A stretch of DNA of 64,000 bases from NCBI RefSeq assembly GCF_019049245.1, contig NZ_JAGMUK010000183.1:62001-126000 (forward strand). The letters run 5' to 3'. The notes beneath the pieces were generated by a model that was given only the letters and a program-made list of their open reading frames with translations, was not told the DNA's origin and did not search any database. The stretch is from Streptomyces sp. AC555_RSS877. GTDB lineage: Bacteria; Actinomycetota; Actinomycetes; Streptomycetales; Streptomycetaceae. Below are positions 43,375 to 51,320 of this stretch, piece after piece (within the stretch, counting starts at the first letter, position 1; each line of letters starts with the position of its first letter). Both the position numbers and the translations under genes were made by a program.

Positions 43375-43522
43375 ACACGCCTCGGCCGTTCCCTCCGCTG
43401 CGGCGGGCCACGGACCCGCACGACGGAGGCGACGCCGTCGCCCCTTCCAGCGCCGCGCGGGCGAGTTCCGTCGTCCCGGGCCGGGTTCCGCAGCGGCGGC
43501 ACGACCCGGGCGGCCGAGAACG

Positions 43523-44284
43523 TCACGGGCGCTGCCGCACAGGCCGGATGACCAGCTCGTTGACGTCGACATCGGCGGGCTGACCGATCGCATACGAGAT
43601 CGCACGAGCGATGGCATCGGGCGGGATGGCAGCCGAGCGGTAATCCTTCATCGCCGCCGCGGCTCCTGGATCGGTGATGGTGTCGGCCAGTTCGGACTCG
43701 ACGACGCCCGGTGAGACGGTGGTGACCCGGATGAACGGGTCAGCCTCCTGCCGCAGGCCCTCTGTGATCGCCCAGGCCGCATACTTCGTGGCGCAGTACA
43801 CGGCAGCCGTGGGAACCACGGAGTAGGCGCCGACGGACGCAATGGTGATGAAGTGCCCGCTGCTCTGGCGCTGGAAGTGCGGCATGGCCGCCGCTATGCC
43901 GTACAGCAGTCCCTTGACGTTGACATCGACCATCCGGTCCCCTTCGTCCACCAGCAGTGAGTCGAGCCGCGACAGCGGCATGACGCCGGCGTTGTTGACC
44001 ATCACGTCGATGTGCCCCCGAGCGGTGACGGTCTCGTCGACGAACCTGGCCACGTCGGCCCGGTCGGTGACGTCGAGACGTCGTACGTCGATGCTGCCGC
44101 CGTCGGCCCGGATGCTCTGGGCCAGGCTGGTCAGCCGATCCTCCCGACGCCCGCCGGCAACGACGTGGTGCCCTTCCGCAGCGAGCCGCCTGGCGATGCC
44201 TTCGCCGATGCCGCTTGTGGCACCCGTGACGAGTACGACCTTCCGGCTGTCCTGCTCTGTGATCTCCGGGGTTGTCCGAGTCAC
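43523..44284 (-). CDS. Short-chain dehydrogenase/reductase
   Basis: 253 residues from GTG 44284, following AAGGAGGACGCG. The classical SDR pattern is complete: cofactor loop VTGATSGIGEG (~res 19-29), LDVTD, NNAG (~res 93), catalytic Ser in ITIASVGAYS, and YCATK with Tyr and Lys (~res 160-164), then SPGVVESELADTI. An Arg-rich segment after strand 2 (AGGRREDRLTSL) favours NADP(H). The natural substrate is unknown; this subgroup is often annotated as clavaldehyde-dehydrogenase-like. It converges on the XRE/MmyB regulator, a combination often seen in Streptomyces. The AraC remnant at 44435-44630 lies upstream. Confidence 0.92.
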   Translation of the reverse strand: MTRTTPEITEQDSRKVVLVTGATSGIGEGIARRLAAEGHHVVAGGRREDRLTSLAQSIRADGGSIDVRRLDVTDRADVARFVDETVTARGHIDVMVNNAGVMPLSRLDSLLVDEGDRMVDVNVKGLLYGIAAAMPHFQRQSSGHFITIASVGAYSVVPTAAVYCATKYAAWAITEGLRQEADPFIRVTTVSPGVVESELADTITDPGAAAAMKDYRSAAIPPDAIARAISYAIGQPADVDVNELVIRPVRQRP

Positions 44285-44636
44285 CGCGTCCTCCTTGCTC
44301 AGCCAGGGCTGAAGCCCTGCCAACGGATCGTTCACCTGCGAACTTGCCGTGCTTTCGAGGGCAGGAGAAGGCCGGGATCCTCCTAGGAGTACTGCACCCA
44401 CCCCGACGGCCGGCCCAGCCGGCGGATCGTGGTGGCCGAGCCAACTGGCGGGACTGGCCGACGAGTCAGTGAGCGCGTACGTCCGTCACAGGAGGCTGGA
44501 ACATGCCGGCTCGGGTCGCTTCGCCGGACGGCCGACCGAGCAGGTCGGAACACGATGCCCACTGACGGTCCGCCGACAGCAGTCACTTCATCCGTGCCGT
44601 CAAGAAGCAGATGTGCGGCACGACCGGGCGGCGGGG
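44285..44636. other. Gap holding an AraC-type remnant
   Basis: 352 bp between two minus-strand genes. The left part holds the SDR promoter and a perfect 10-bp palindrome CTCCTAGGAG (44380-44389). The rest is mostly the decayed plus-strand AraC fragment listed separately. Confidence 0.5.
44435..44630 (+). pseudogene. Remnant of an AraC-family regulator C-terminus
   Basis: Two pieces of an AraC helix-turn-helix domain are visible. The linker-helix part ESVSAYVRHRRLEHA is near 44464-44508. The second recognition-helix part ADSSHFIRAVKKQMCGTT is at 44572-44625, in a different frame. In intact proteins these are ~25 residues apart, about the spacing seen here, so a frameshift rather than a large deletion separates them. 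No N-terminal domain or stop in frame is present. It is short and degraded, so confidence rests on the match to FADQSHFSRAFRRRFG-like family sequence. Confidence 0.55.
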
Positions 44637-45551
44637 TCAGTGGCCGGCGAACTGGACCCTCGTGGGCTGTACGACGTCCGGACGGATCGCGAGCCCGTCG
44701 ACCGTGAGCCGTTCTCCGAAGATGTCGGTGACCCTGATCGCGCCGCCGCACCCGGTGCCGTCTTCGGAGATGAAGTAGTTGTAGTCGGTACGGGAGAGCT
44801 GACGCCAGCCGCTGCCGGCGCGAACCTCCAGACGGGCCACCGGATTCCGGTGCCCTATGGCCTGGATGCCGCACCAGTAGCGCGTGGACCCCGTCTTGTA
44901 CCGGACCGACATCGTGCCTGAGCTCGCGGGGCTCACCAGCTTCCACGTGATCGCGATCCGGCCGAGCGTGGGGTCGGCGAGCTTGGCGAAGGCCTCCGCA
45001 CTGAGGTCGATCTGCCCCGGAGCGCACTCCCCCGGGCATTCGTTGGTGATGCGGACGGTGATGGAGGTCCCGTCGGCCGCGCGGACCGACACGTACGCGC
45101 CGCAGGCCTTCGCCGACTCGTAGTCGGTGGAGTTCATCGCGCCGGTCATGACGTCGTCGCTCGGGTCGTACAGGCAGGCGCCTCCGCCGTCGGAGTCGTA
45201 GAAGGTGGCGACGCCTTCGTAGGTGACGCCGGGCCGTATGCGTCCCGCCAACGGTGCGCCGGCGGACGCCGCTTGCGGGGCGTCCGTGGGCGACGGCTTC
45301 GCCGACGCGGTGGTCGCGTCGGCGGACGGCGTCCGTGAGGTGGCCTTGGCCGAGGGCTTCGCCGACGCGGTGGTCGCACTGCCGGAGGGGCGCGGAGACC
45401 CCGTCGCGGTCGGGGCGTTCGCCGAGGTGCCGGCGACCGGCGTGGGCGCGGCGTGCCTGGTGTCGGCCTCGCCCTCGGGGAGGAGCACCACGACCAGGGA
45501 GGCGACTATGAGCACCGCGGCAGCCGAGAGGAACAGCCAGCGCCTGTACAC
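44637..45551 (-). CDS. Bacterial expansin-like protein
   Basis: 304 residues from GTG 45551 (VYRRWLFLSAAAVLIVASLV), preceded by AGGAGGTCCG. The N-terminal span may be a signal peptide or an anchor. A ~70-residue Ala/Thr/Ser/Pro linker with repeats follows. The double-psi beta-barrel domain (~105-210) has GVATFYDSDGGGACLYD, MNSTDYESAKACGAYVSV, ITNECPGECAPGQIDLS (conserved Asp) and FAKLADPTLGRIAITWKLV. The expansin C-terminal domain (~215-304) has YWCGIQAIGHRNPVARLEV and LSRTDYNYFISEDGTGCGG, ending in IRPDVVQPTRVQF. Expansins loosen plant cell wall without hydrolysis. Together with the nearby xylanase and arabinofuranosidase it fits plant-surface or litter growth. Confidence 0.9.
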   Translation of the reverse strand: MYRRWLFLSAAAVLIVASLVVVLLPEGEADTRHAAPTPVAGTSANAPTATGSPRPSGSATTASAKPSAKATSRTPSADATTASAKPSPTDAPQAASAGAPLAGRIRPGVTYEGVATFYDSDGGGACLYDPSDDVMTGAMNSTDYESAKACGAYVSVRAADGTSITVRITNECPGECAPGQIDLSAEAFAKLADPTLGRIAITWKLVSPASSGTMSVRYKTGSTRYWCGIQAIGHRNPVARLEVRAGSGWRQLSRTDYNYFISEDGTGCGGAIRVTDIFGERLTVDGLAIRPDVVQPTRVQFAGH

Positions 45552-45659
45552 CGGACCTCCTTGACGGCCGCCACCGGGAGTGGTGAGTGACGGGCGCAGT
45601 GATCGTGCCAGACCCGGGGCAGGGCGGCAAGCCCGGTTCCGGGGCGCAGTTGGGGCCGG

Positions 45660-45701
45660 GAGCGGTCCGGGCGCCGCGTGAACGGGACGCCCGGACCGCT
45701 C
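45660..45701. terminator. Hairpin after the secreted peptidase gene
   Basis: Perfect 14-bp arms GAGCGGTCCGGGCG (45660-45673) and CGCCCGGACCGCTC (45688-45701), 14-nt loop. They lie 37 bp downstream of the minus-strand stop at 45739, so they should end that transcript before the expansin gene. Confidence 0.7.
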
Positions 45702-45738
45702 GCGGCTTCCGGTCACGGCCTCCCTTCACAGCTTCCGG

Positions 45739-47286
45739 TCACGGCTTCCGGCACGTCAGGCCCTTGGTGGGGAGCGTTCCGGACTCCAGGTAGGCGTTCA
45801 CCTTCAGGTCGACGCAGTCGTTGCCGTAGGCGCCGTAGATGCCGTGGGCGATGGCGCCGCGCAGGGTGAGCAGGCGGGAGCCGGTCATCTGCCGGTGCAG
45901 GGCCCGGGCGCCCCGGTAGGTGGTGGCGGTGTCACCGGTGGCGGAGACGATCAGTGCCGCGGCCCGGTTGGCGATCCTGGCCGGTTGCTCCCGTGGCGGT
46001 TCGGGCCAGAAGGCGCACGGGGCGATGTTGTGGGTGATCGGCCCGAACAGGGGGTGGCGGGTCCGGCTGTCCTGGATGTCGTTCCAGTAGACCTCCGGGT
46101 CGCGTGGGGCGGCGCCGTCACCGCACATGATCGCCGCCGCCGGACTGACGAGGTGCGAGGTCGCGCCGTCCAGGGTGAAGCGCAAGACCCCTTCCAGTTC
46201 GGGGTTCGGGGTGACGGTGGCCCCGCTCGTCGCCTCGTCCAGCACGCGCATGGTGGACGCGAACCCGGCGCGCGCCTGGTCCTGGTCGCTGCCGACGCCG
46301 CCGTACACGAGGTACGGGATCACGTGCTCGTCGACCGTGTAGGAGCCGACGCGCAGCGGACGCGTCGAGGACGCCTGGACGATCCGGTCCACGGTGGCGA
46401 GCACGGCGCGCGGAGTCCGGCCCAGGCCGTAGTCGTGGTGCCGTGCCGCGGTCCAGGACGCCCAGGCGCGCAGGGCCCGTTCCGAGGGGGGTTCCGTGCC
46501 GACCAGCGGCCTGGGGCCCCACCGGCGTGGATCACCGGCGCTGTCGAGGACCATCCGGTCGGTGCGGCCGGGGAACATCTGGGCGTAGACGGCACCGAGA
46601 TAGGCGCCGTAGGAGTAGCCGAGGTAGGAGATCCGGCGCTCGCCCAGCACAGTGCGGACGATGTCCATGTCCCGGGCGGTGTTACGGGTGTTGACGTGCG
46701 GCAGCACATCGCCGTGCCGGCGCTCGCAGCGTTCGGCGAGGTCCTTCTGGAAGGCGATCTGCCGGTCGAATCCCGCCCGGTCGGATCCGGCCGAGCGTAT
46801 CCAGAGGCCGGCGGGCCATCCGCAGTCCAGGGGGGTGCTGCGCCCCACGAAGCGCGGATCCAGCCCGATCAGGTCGTAGCGTGCGCCGGCCTTGCCCAGG
46901 TGCGCGCGGGTCTCCAACGGCATGCCGAGGGTCGGCTCGCCGGGGCCGCCGTGGTTGAGCACGATGGTGCCGATCCGGCGGGCCGGATCGGTCGCCGGCA
47001 GCCGCGACACGGCGATCTTGATCGTCGGGCCCTTCGGCCGGCTGTAGTCCAGTGGCACGGTGACCTGGGCACACCGGGCACCGGCCCGGTCCAGGCCGGT
47101 GCCCGGTTCGTCGTCCGGTCCCTGCCGGCAGTCCGCCCAACGGACCTGTTGCCGGTGGTAGTCGGCGAGGTCCGAGGCGGGGGCGTTCGTGGCGAGCGCG
47201 GCGGTGCCCGAGGCCGCCAGGGCCAGGGCGGCGCCGGGTGCGGCCAACCGGCGTGCCAGGGTGCCCAGTCGGGTCTTCTTCGTCAT
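45739..47286 (-). CDS. Secreted alpha/beta-hydrolase peptidase (tripeptidyl aminopeptidase-like)
   Basis: 515 residues from ATG 47286. The signal sequence (TKKTRLGTLARRLAAPGAALALAASGTAALA) is followed by RWADCRQ. Early in the mature region CAQVTVPLDYSRPKGPTIKIAVSRLPA is diagnostic of the SlpD/SlpE and Tap tripeptidyl aminopeptidases. GTIVLNHGGPG is the oxyanion region, LGYSYGAYLGAVYAQMFP the nucleophile elbow (Ser ~224), and GAIAHGIYGAYGNDCV carries the catalytic His (~482). The C-terminal TAP-like domain is present with its paired Cys. It trims N-terminal peptides outside the cell. Divergent from the two-component pair starting at 47422, with ~135 bp between. The last codons lie inside a 15-bp direct repeat (45705/45731). 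Confidence 0.9.
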   Translation of the reverse strand: MTKKTRLGTLARRLAAPGAALALAASGTAALATNAPASDLADYHRQQVRWADCRQGPDDEPGTGLDRAGARCAQVTVPLDYSRPKGPTIKIAVSRLPATDPARRIGTIVLNHGGPGEPTLGMPLETRAHLGKAGARYDLIGLDPRFVGRSTPLDCGWPAGLWIRSAGSDRAGFDRQIAFQKDLAERCERRHGDVLPHVNTRNTARDMDIVRTVLGERRISYLGYSYGAYLGAVYAQMFPGRTDRMVLDSAGDPRRWGPRPLVGTEPPSERALRAWASWTAARHHDYGLGRTPRAVLATVDRIVQASSTRPLRVGSYTVDEHVIPYLVYGGVGSDQDQARAGFASTMRVLDEATSGATVTPNPELEGVLRFTLDGATSHLVSPAAAIMCGDGAAPRDPEVYWNDIQDSRTRHPLFGPITHNIAPCAFWPEPPREQPARIANRAAALIVSATGDTATTYRGARALHRQMTGSRLLTLRGAIAHGIYGAYGNDCVDLKVNAYLESGTLPTKGLTCRKP

Positions 47287-47421
47287 GGCCGTGACGCTAG
47301 GTCCGCCTCGGCGCCCGGAGAATGCAGCCGACTGCCGGCTGAAGGTACAGGTAGCTGTACTGCCTCGCCGACGCTGTGCCCTGATACTGAGTACTCGGTC
47401 GGCGGGTGGAAGGGGGCGGGC

Positions 47422-48609
47422 GTGCCGGGACGCTGGGCACAGCCGTTGCGCGGCACGGGCTACCTGCTCGGTTGTCTGCCGACCGCCCTGGTCACCCTCG
47501 TCGCGTTGCCGCTGCTGGTGCTGCCGGCTCCGGCGCACGCCTGGGGGGACTGGCACCGGCGGCGGGCCAGGAGGCTGCTCGGCGTCGCGGTTCCGGCTCG
47601 GCCGGCGGCACCGCCCGGGGGCCCCCGCGCCTGGTGGCGTCGGATGCGCGACGATTCCGGCGCGCGCCGAGGCATGCTGTGGCCGGTGGCGCACGTGGCC
47701 ACGGGGCTGCCCTTCGGTCTGGCCGTCCTGTTGTGCGTGGGCAACCTGTTCACGGCGTTGGTGGCCATGACGCTGTGGTGGGTGTTTCCCGCCGGTTCGG
47801 GGCCGCATCTGATCGGCGACGTGCCGGTGACCGACTGGGCGCGCGCGCTGACCGCGGCACCGTTGCAGGCCGTCGTCCTCGCAGCGGCGGCCTGGTGGGG
47901 CGGCCCGCTGCTGGCGCGTGCGCATGCCCAAATCTGCCTGGCGCTGCTGTTGCCGTCGGCCACCGAAAGACTTGCGCGGCGGGTGGAGGTACTGACCCGG
48001 ACGCGGGCGGGAGCCCTGGACGCCCACGCCGCCGAGCTGCGCAGGATCGAGCGTGACCTGCACGACGGCGTACAGGCCCGGCTGGTGGCGGTCGCGGTGC
48101 GGCTCGGAGTGACCCGCGAGTCGCTCACCGACGCTCCCGAGAGCGTGACCAGGCTGCTCCGGGAGGCGCACGAAGGCATCGAGGAGGCCATGACGGAACT
48201 GCGGACCGTGGTCCGCACCACCTATCCGCCGATCCTGGCCGACCGCGGCCTGGGCGGAGCGCTGGCGGCGCTGGCCGCCGACTCCGTCGTGCCGACCCGG
48301 CTGCACGTCGGCACGCTGGACGCGGTCCCGGCCGCGGCGGAGTCGGTGGCCTACTTCGTGGTCGCCGAGGCGCTGACCAACACCGCCAAACACGGCCGCG
48401 CCACACGCGCCGAGGTACACGTCCGGCGTACGGGCGCCCGGCTGTCGATCGAGGTCGGCGACGACGGGATCGGCGGCGCGGACGAGACGCTGGGCACCGG
48501 CATCGCCGGGATCCGCCGCCGCGTGCTGGCCCTCGACGGCACCGTCCGGATCACCAGCCCTCCGGGCGGCCCGACGAGGATCGCCGTGGAGGTGCCGTGC
48601 GGGTCGTGA
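47422..48609 (+). CDS. NarL-type sensor histidine kinase (HisKA_3)
   Basis: 395 residues from GTG 47422, preceded by AAGGGGGCGGGC. A putative sensor region with three or four membrane segments (YLLGCLPTALVTLVALPLLVLP, GLPFGLAVLLCVGNLFTALV, ALTAAPLQAVVLAAAAWWGG) covers ~10-180. The dimerisation domain has ELRRIERDLHDGVQARLVAVAVRLG (His ~222) and the HATPase has FVVAEALTNTAKHGRA and VGDDGIGGAD, with GTGIAGIRRRV. It phosphorylates the response regulator whose GTG start overlaps the kinase 3' end by 13 bp. The sensor segment resembles the 'putative sensor' domain common in actinobacteria. Signal unknown. Confidence 0.92.
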   Translation: MPGRWAQPLRGTGYLLGCLPTALVTLVALPLLVLPAPAHAWGDWHRRRARRLLGVAVPARPAAPPGGPRAWWRRMRDDSGARRGMLWPVAHVATGLPFGLAVLLCVGNLFTALVAMTLWWVFPAGSGPHLIGDVPVTDWARALTAAPLQAVVLAAAAWWGGPLLARAHAQICLALLLPSATERLARRVEVLTRTRAGALDAHAAELRRIERDLHDGVQARLVAVAVRLGVTRESLTDAPESVTRLLREAHEGIEEAMTELRTVVRTTYPPILADRGLGGALAALAADSVVPTRLHVGTLDAVPAAAESVAYFVVAEALTNTAKHGRATRAEVHVRRTGARLSIEVGDDGIGGADETLGTGIAGIRRRVLALDGTVRITSPPGGPTRIAVEVPCGS

Positions 48610-49250
48610 TCGCCGAGGACAACGTGCTGCTGTCCAGCGGTCTGGAGCTGCTTCTGGCGGCCAAGGGCTTCGAGGTCGCCGCGGTCACCCGCGACGGCCC
48701 CGCCTTCCTGGCCGCTGTCGCCGAGCACCGGCCCGACGTGACGATCGTCGACGTACGGCTGCCGCCCTCGTTCAAGGACGAGGGGATTCACGCCGCTCTG
48801 CGGGCACGCCGTCTCCACGCGGGCCTGCCGGTTCTCGTGCTGTCGCAGTACGTCGAGCGGGAGTACGCCCGGGAGTTGCTTTCCGACGGCCAGGGGGGCA
48901 TCGGCTACCTGCTGAAAGACAGGGTGAGCCGGGTCGCGGAGTTCACCGACGGGCTGCGCCGCGTCGCCGCCGGCGGCACCGCGATGGACCCCGAGGTCAT
49001 CGCCCAACTCCTTCTCCGCCATGACGACGACCCCCTGTCCCGCCTCACCCCGCGCGAACACCAGGTCCTCGCCCTCATGGCCGAAGGGCACGACAACACC
49101 GCCATCGCCGACCGGCTGGCCGTCACGGACAACGCCGTCCACAAACACATCGGGCGCATCTTCGCCAAGCTCGGCCTGGCCACCGCCGGCAGCGGTCACC
49201 GCCGGGTCCAGGCGGTACTCGCCCACCTCGAGCACCGCCACCGCCTCTGA
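48597..49250 (+). CDS. LuxR/NarL-family response regulator
   Basis: 217 residues from GTG 48597, inside the kinase gene (13-bp overlap). The receiver (~1-125) has VVIAEDNVLL, phospho-Asp in VTIVDVRLPP (~res 53), LVLSQYVE and LLKDRV. The LuxR helix-turn-helix (~148-210) is LTPREHQVLALMAEGHDNTAIADRLAVTDNAVHKHIGRIFAKLGL. The last 12 residues are His/Arg-rich. It is the cognate regulator of the preceding kinase. The divergent peptidase gene is a plausible target by position, but no operator was identified. Confidence 0.94.
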   Translation: MRVVIAEDNVLLSSGLELLLAAKGFEVAAVTRDGPAFLAAVAEHRPDVTIVDVRLPPSFKDEGIHAALRARRLHAGLPVLVLSQYVEREYARELLSDGQGGIGYLLKDRVSRVAEFTDGLRRVAAGGTAMDPEVIAQLLLRHDDDPLSRLTPREHQVLALMAEGHDNTAIADRLAVTDNAVHKHIGRIFAKLGLATAGSGHRRVQAVLAHLEHRHRL

Positions 49251-49308
49251 CCGGTTCGAACGCGGCACGACGATTCACGGATCGGGCCGCCGGGTACCCG
49301 CGCACGCC

Positions 49309-49617
49309 ATGGGACGCGTCAAGCAGTACGCCGTAGCCGCCTCGGGACAGTGGACCGACGAGGAGGAGGGCCGGCGCCGGCTGCCCGCGGGTGAGGTCCA
49401 CGCCTGGGAGCCGGGCATGAACCAGACCGTGTGCGGGCTGTCACTCAGCCGCTCGCAACTGGTCCGCTTCCCGCACGTCGTCTGGCTGGACACCTTCCCG
49501 GAGTCCGGCGGAGCCGCGGACCGGGTACGACGCCAGTGTCCGCGCTGTGCCTCCGTCGCCGGACGCCGTGGCGCTGACGCACGACCGAGGTGGCAGCGCA
49601 TCGATCCCCGGCCGTGA
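49309..49617 (+). CDS. Small conserved hypothetical protein with Cys motif
   Basis: 102 residues from ATG 49309 (MGRVKQYAVAASGQWTDEEEGRRR). It is basic, with a possible metal site formed by VCGLSLSRSQLV and QCPRCASVAG (C, CxxC). FPHVVWLDTFPE separates them. The actinobacterial family it resembles has no known function. It follows the response regulator by 58 bp and precedes the P450 by 63 bp, all in one direction, but a shared transcript is not certain. Confidence 0.65.
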   Translation: MGRVKQYAVAASGQWTDEEEGRRRLPAGEVHAWEPGMNQTVCGLSLSRSQLVRFPHVVWLDTFPESGGAADRVRRQCPRCASVAGRRGADARPRWQRIDPRP

Positions 49618-49680
49618 GTGCGGCGGCCGGTGGCGATCGGGCCGCGTTTCCGGCCGGGGCCGCCGGGCACTCGTCGAGCC

Positions 49681-50955
49681 ATGAATCAGAGTCGTCGCCC
49701 CCCGATCGCCGACAGCTCACTCGCCCTCCTCGCCAAGGGGTACGCCTGGCTTCCCGATCGCCGGCGCCGTGCCGCGGGCCCTGTCGTGCGGACCCGGCTG
49801 ATGGGCCGGCACGCCGTGGCGCTGCACGGGCCGGAAGGAGTGCGGTTCTTCTACGACGAGCGGCATGTGGAGCGCCGGACGGCGCTTCCCGGTCCGGTGC
49901 TGAGCACACTGTTCGGTCACGGAGCCGTGCACACCCTGGACGGACAGCCCCACCGGGTACGCAAGGAGATGTTCCTCTCCCTGCTCACCGGTCCGGAAGC
50001 GGTCGCCGGCCTGGTCGGCGACGTCACCGACGTGTGGGACGAGGCCGTGCGCTCGTGGTCCGACCGTCCGTCGGTCGTCCTGTTCGACGAGGCGAGCCGC
50101 ATCCTCACCCGAGGCGTCTGCCGGTGGTCCGGCATCCCCCTCGCCGACGCCGACCTCCTGGCCCGGGATCTGGTCGCCATGGTCGACGGTTTCGCCACGC
50201 CCGGACCGCGCCACTGGCGGGCCCGCCACGCGCGGGCCCGCAGTGAGGCGTGGCTGGGAGGCCTGGTCGACGACGTACGGAAGGGGACCGTCACCGCGCC
50301 GGCCGGATCGGCGCTGGACGTGGTGGCCCTGCACCGGGACGCCGACGGGCAGTTCCTCGACCCGCACACCGCCGCGGTCGAACTGCTCAACGTCATCCGA
50401 CCGACCGTCGCGGTGTGCTGGTTCGTCGCGTACGCCGGTCACGCACTGCACAGCAGGCCCGAGATCCGGGAAGAGCTGCGCGAGGGCGACCCCTCGTACG
50501 CCGTGGCCTTCGCCCACGAGCTGCGGCGCTTCTACCCCTTCGCCCCCTTCCTCGGCGGCCGGGCCGTCACCGATCTGGAATGGCGGGGGGAACCGATCCC
50601 GTCCGGCACGCTGGTCCTGCTCGACCTCTACGGCCAGAACCACGACCCCGACCTCTGGACCGATCCGTACGCCTTCGCCCCGCGGCGCTTCCTGGAGCGG
50701 CCGCCCCAGCGGGACGAGCTCGTTCCGCAGGGCGGTGGCGACCGGTCCACCGGTCACCGCTGCCCCGGTGAGGACGTCACGATCGCGCTGCTGACGGCTC
50801 TCGGCCCACGGCTTGCCCGGCTGGAGTACGACGTGCCCGACCAGGACCTGCGGATCCCGCTGACCCGCCTGCCGGCCCGTGTTCGCAGCGGATTCGTCAT
50901 GGAGGCGGTCCGTGTACCGGCGCCCGCTCACCTGGCCGCGAGGACGGCGGTCTGA
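49681..50955 (+). CDS. CYP152-type cytochrome P450 (fatty acid peroxygenase family)
   Basis: 424 residues from ATG 49681; no strong ribosome site, and a GTG at 49618 is possible. The usual AGxxT oxygen-activation motif of helix I is absent. In its place is LLNVIRPTVAVCWFVAYAGHAL, with the Arg-Pro pair that defines CYP152 peroxygenases and binds the fatty acid carboxylate. The ExxR is HELRRFYPF, and the haem loop is PQGGGDRSTGHRCPGED with the proximal Cys. Such enzymes use H2O2 directly to hydroxylate or decarboxylate fatty acids and need no redox partner, which fits the lack of ferredoxin genes here. The product chemistry (alpha, beta or decarboxylation) cannot be read off. Confidence 0.9.
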   Translation: MNQSRRPPIADSSLALLAKGYAWLPDRRRRAAGPVVRTRLMGRHAVALHGPEGVRFFYDERHVERRTALPGPVLSTLFGHGAVHTLDGQPHRVRKEMFLSLLTGPEAVAGLVGDVTDVWDEAVRSWSDRPSVVLFDEASRILTRGVCRWSGIPLADADLLARDLVAMVDGFATPGPRHWRARHARARSEAWLGGLVDDVRKGTVTAPAGSALDVVALHRDADGQFLDPHTAAVELLNVIRPTVAVCWFVAYAGHALHSRPEIREELREGDPSYAVAFAHELRRFYPFAPFLGGRAVTDLEWRGEPIPSGTLVLLDLYGQNHDPDLWTDPYAFAPRRFLERPPQRDELVPQGGGDRSTGHRCPGEDVTIALLTALGPRLARLEYDVPDQDLRIPLTRLPARVRSGFVMEAVRVPAPAHLAARTAV

Positions 50956-50974
50956 TCCAGGAGGAGGCCATCCG

Positions 50975-51220
50975 ATGATCACCGGCGAGCATGTCCGCGA
51001 GTTGCTGAACCGTGAGGACGACGCCGTGCTGGTACTGCTCCGCGGCCGGGCCGAGGTGGTCCCGGCGCCGGACCTGGACTCGGAGCGCTGTCGCGGCGCG
51101 ATGCCCGTGGTGTCCGGCCGGGATCTCAGGGAACGCCTGGACGCCGACCCGTCGGCGTCCGGCGATCCCGACGCGGTGGCGGCCGCCCTCGACGCGACCG
51201 TGCGGGAGCAGGGCGGCTGA
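50975..51220 (+). CDS. Small hypothetical protein after the P450
   Basis: 81 residues from ATG 50975, with an excellent GGAGGAGG site. It starts 19 bp after the P450 stop and is probably cotranscribed. It is acidic with an alternating hydrophobic pattern (MITGEHVRELLNREDDAVLVLLRGRAEVVPA) and an Asp/Ala-rich helical end. No catalytic motif, signal or membrane span. A role linked to the P450 is possible by position only. Confidence 0.7.
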   Translation: MITGEHVRELLNREDDAVLVLLRGRAEVVPAPDLDSERCRGAMPVVSGRDLRERLDADPSASGDPDAVAAALDATVREQGG

Positions 51221-51250
51221 GGACTACGGCTGCCCGGCGGGCGGCCCGCG

Positions 51251-51293
51251 CGCAGGTACGCCGTACAGCTTGCCGCTGTACGGCGTACCTGCG
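51251..51293. terminator. Long bidirectional hairpin terminator
   Basis: Perfect 19-bp arms, CGCAGGTACGCCGTACAGC (51251-51269) and its complement (51275-51293), with a 5-nt loop TTGCC. It lies 30 bp after the small gene and 27 bp before the end of the convergent SDR gene. No U-tract. Confidence 0.8.
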
Positions 51294-51320
51294 TTGCGAA
51301 CCGCTCAGGCCGGCTTCTTG

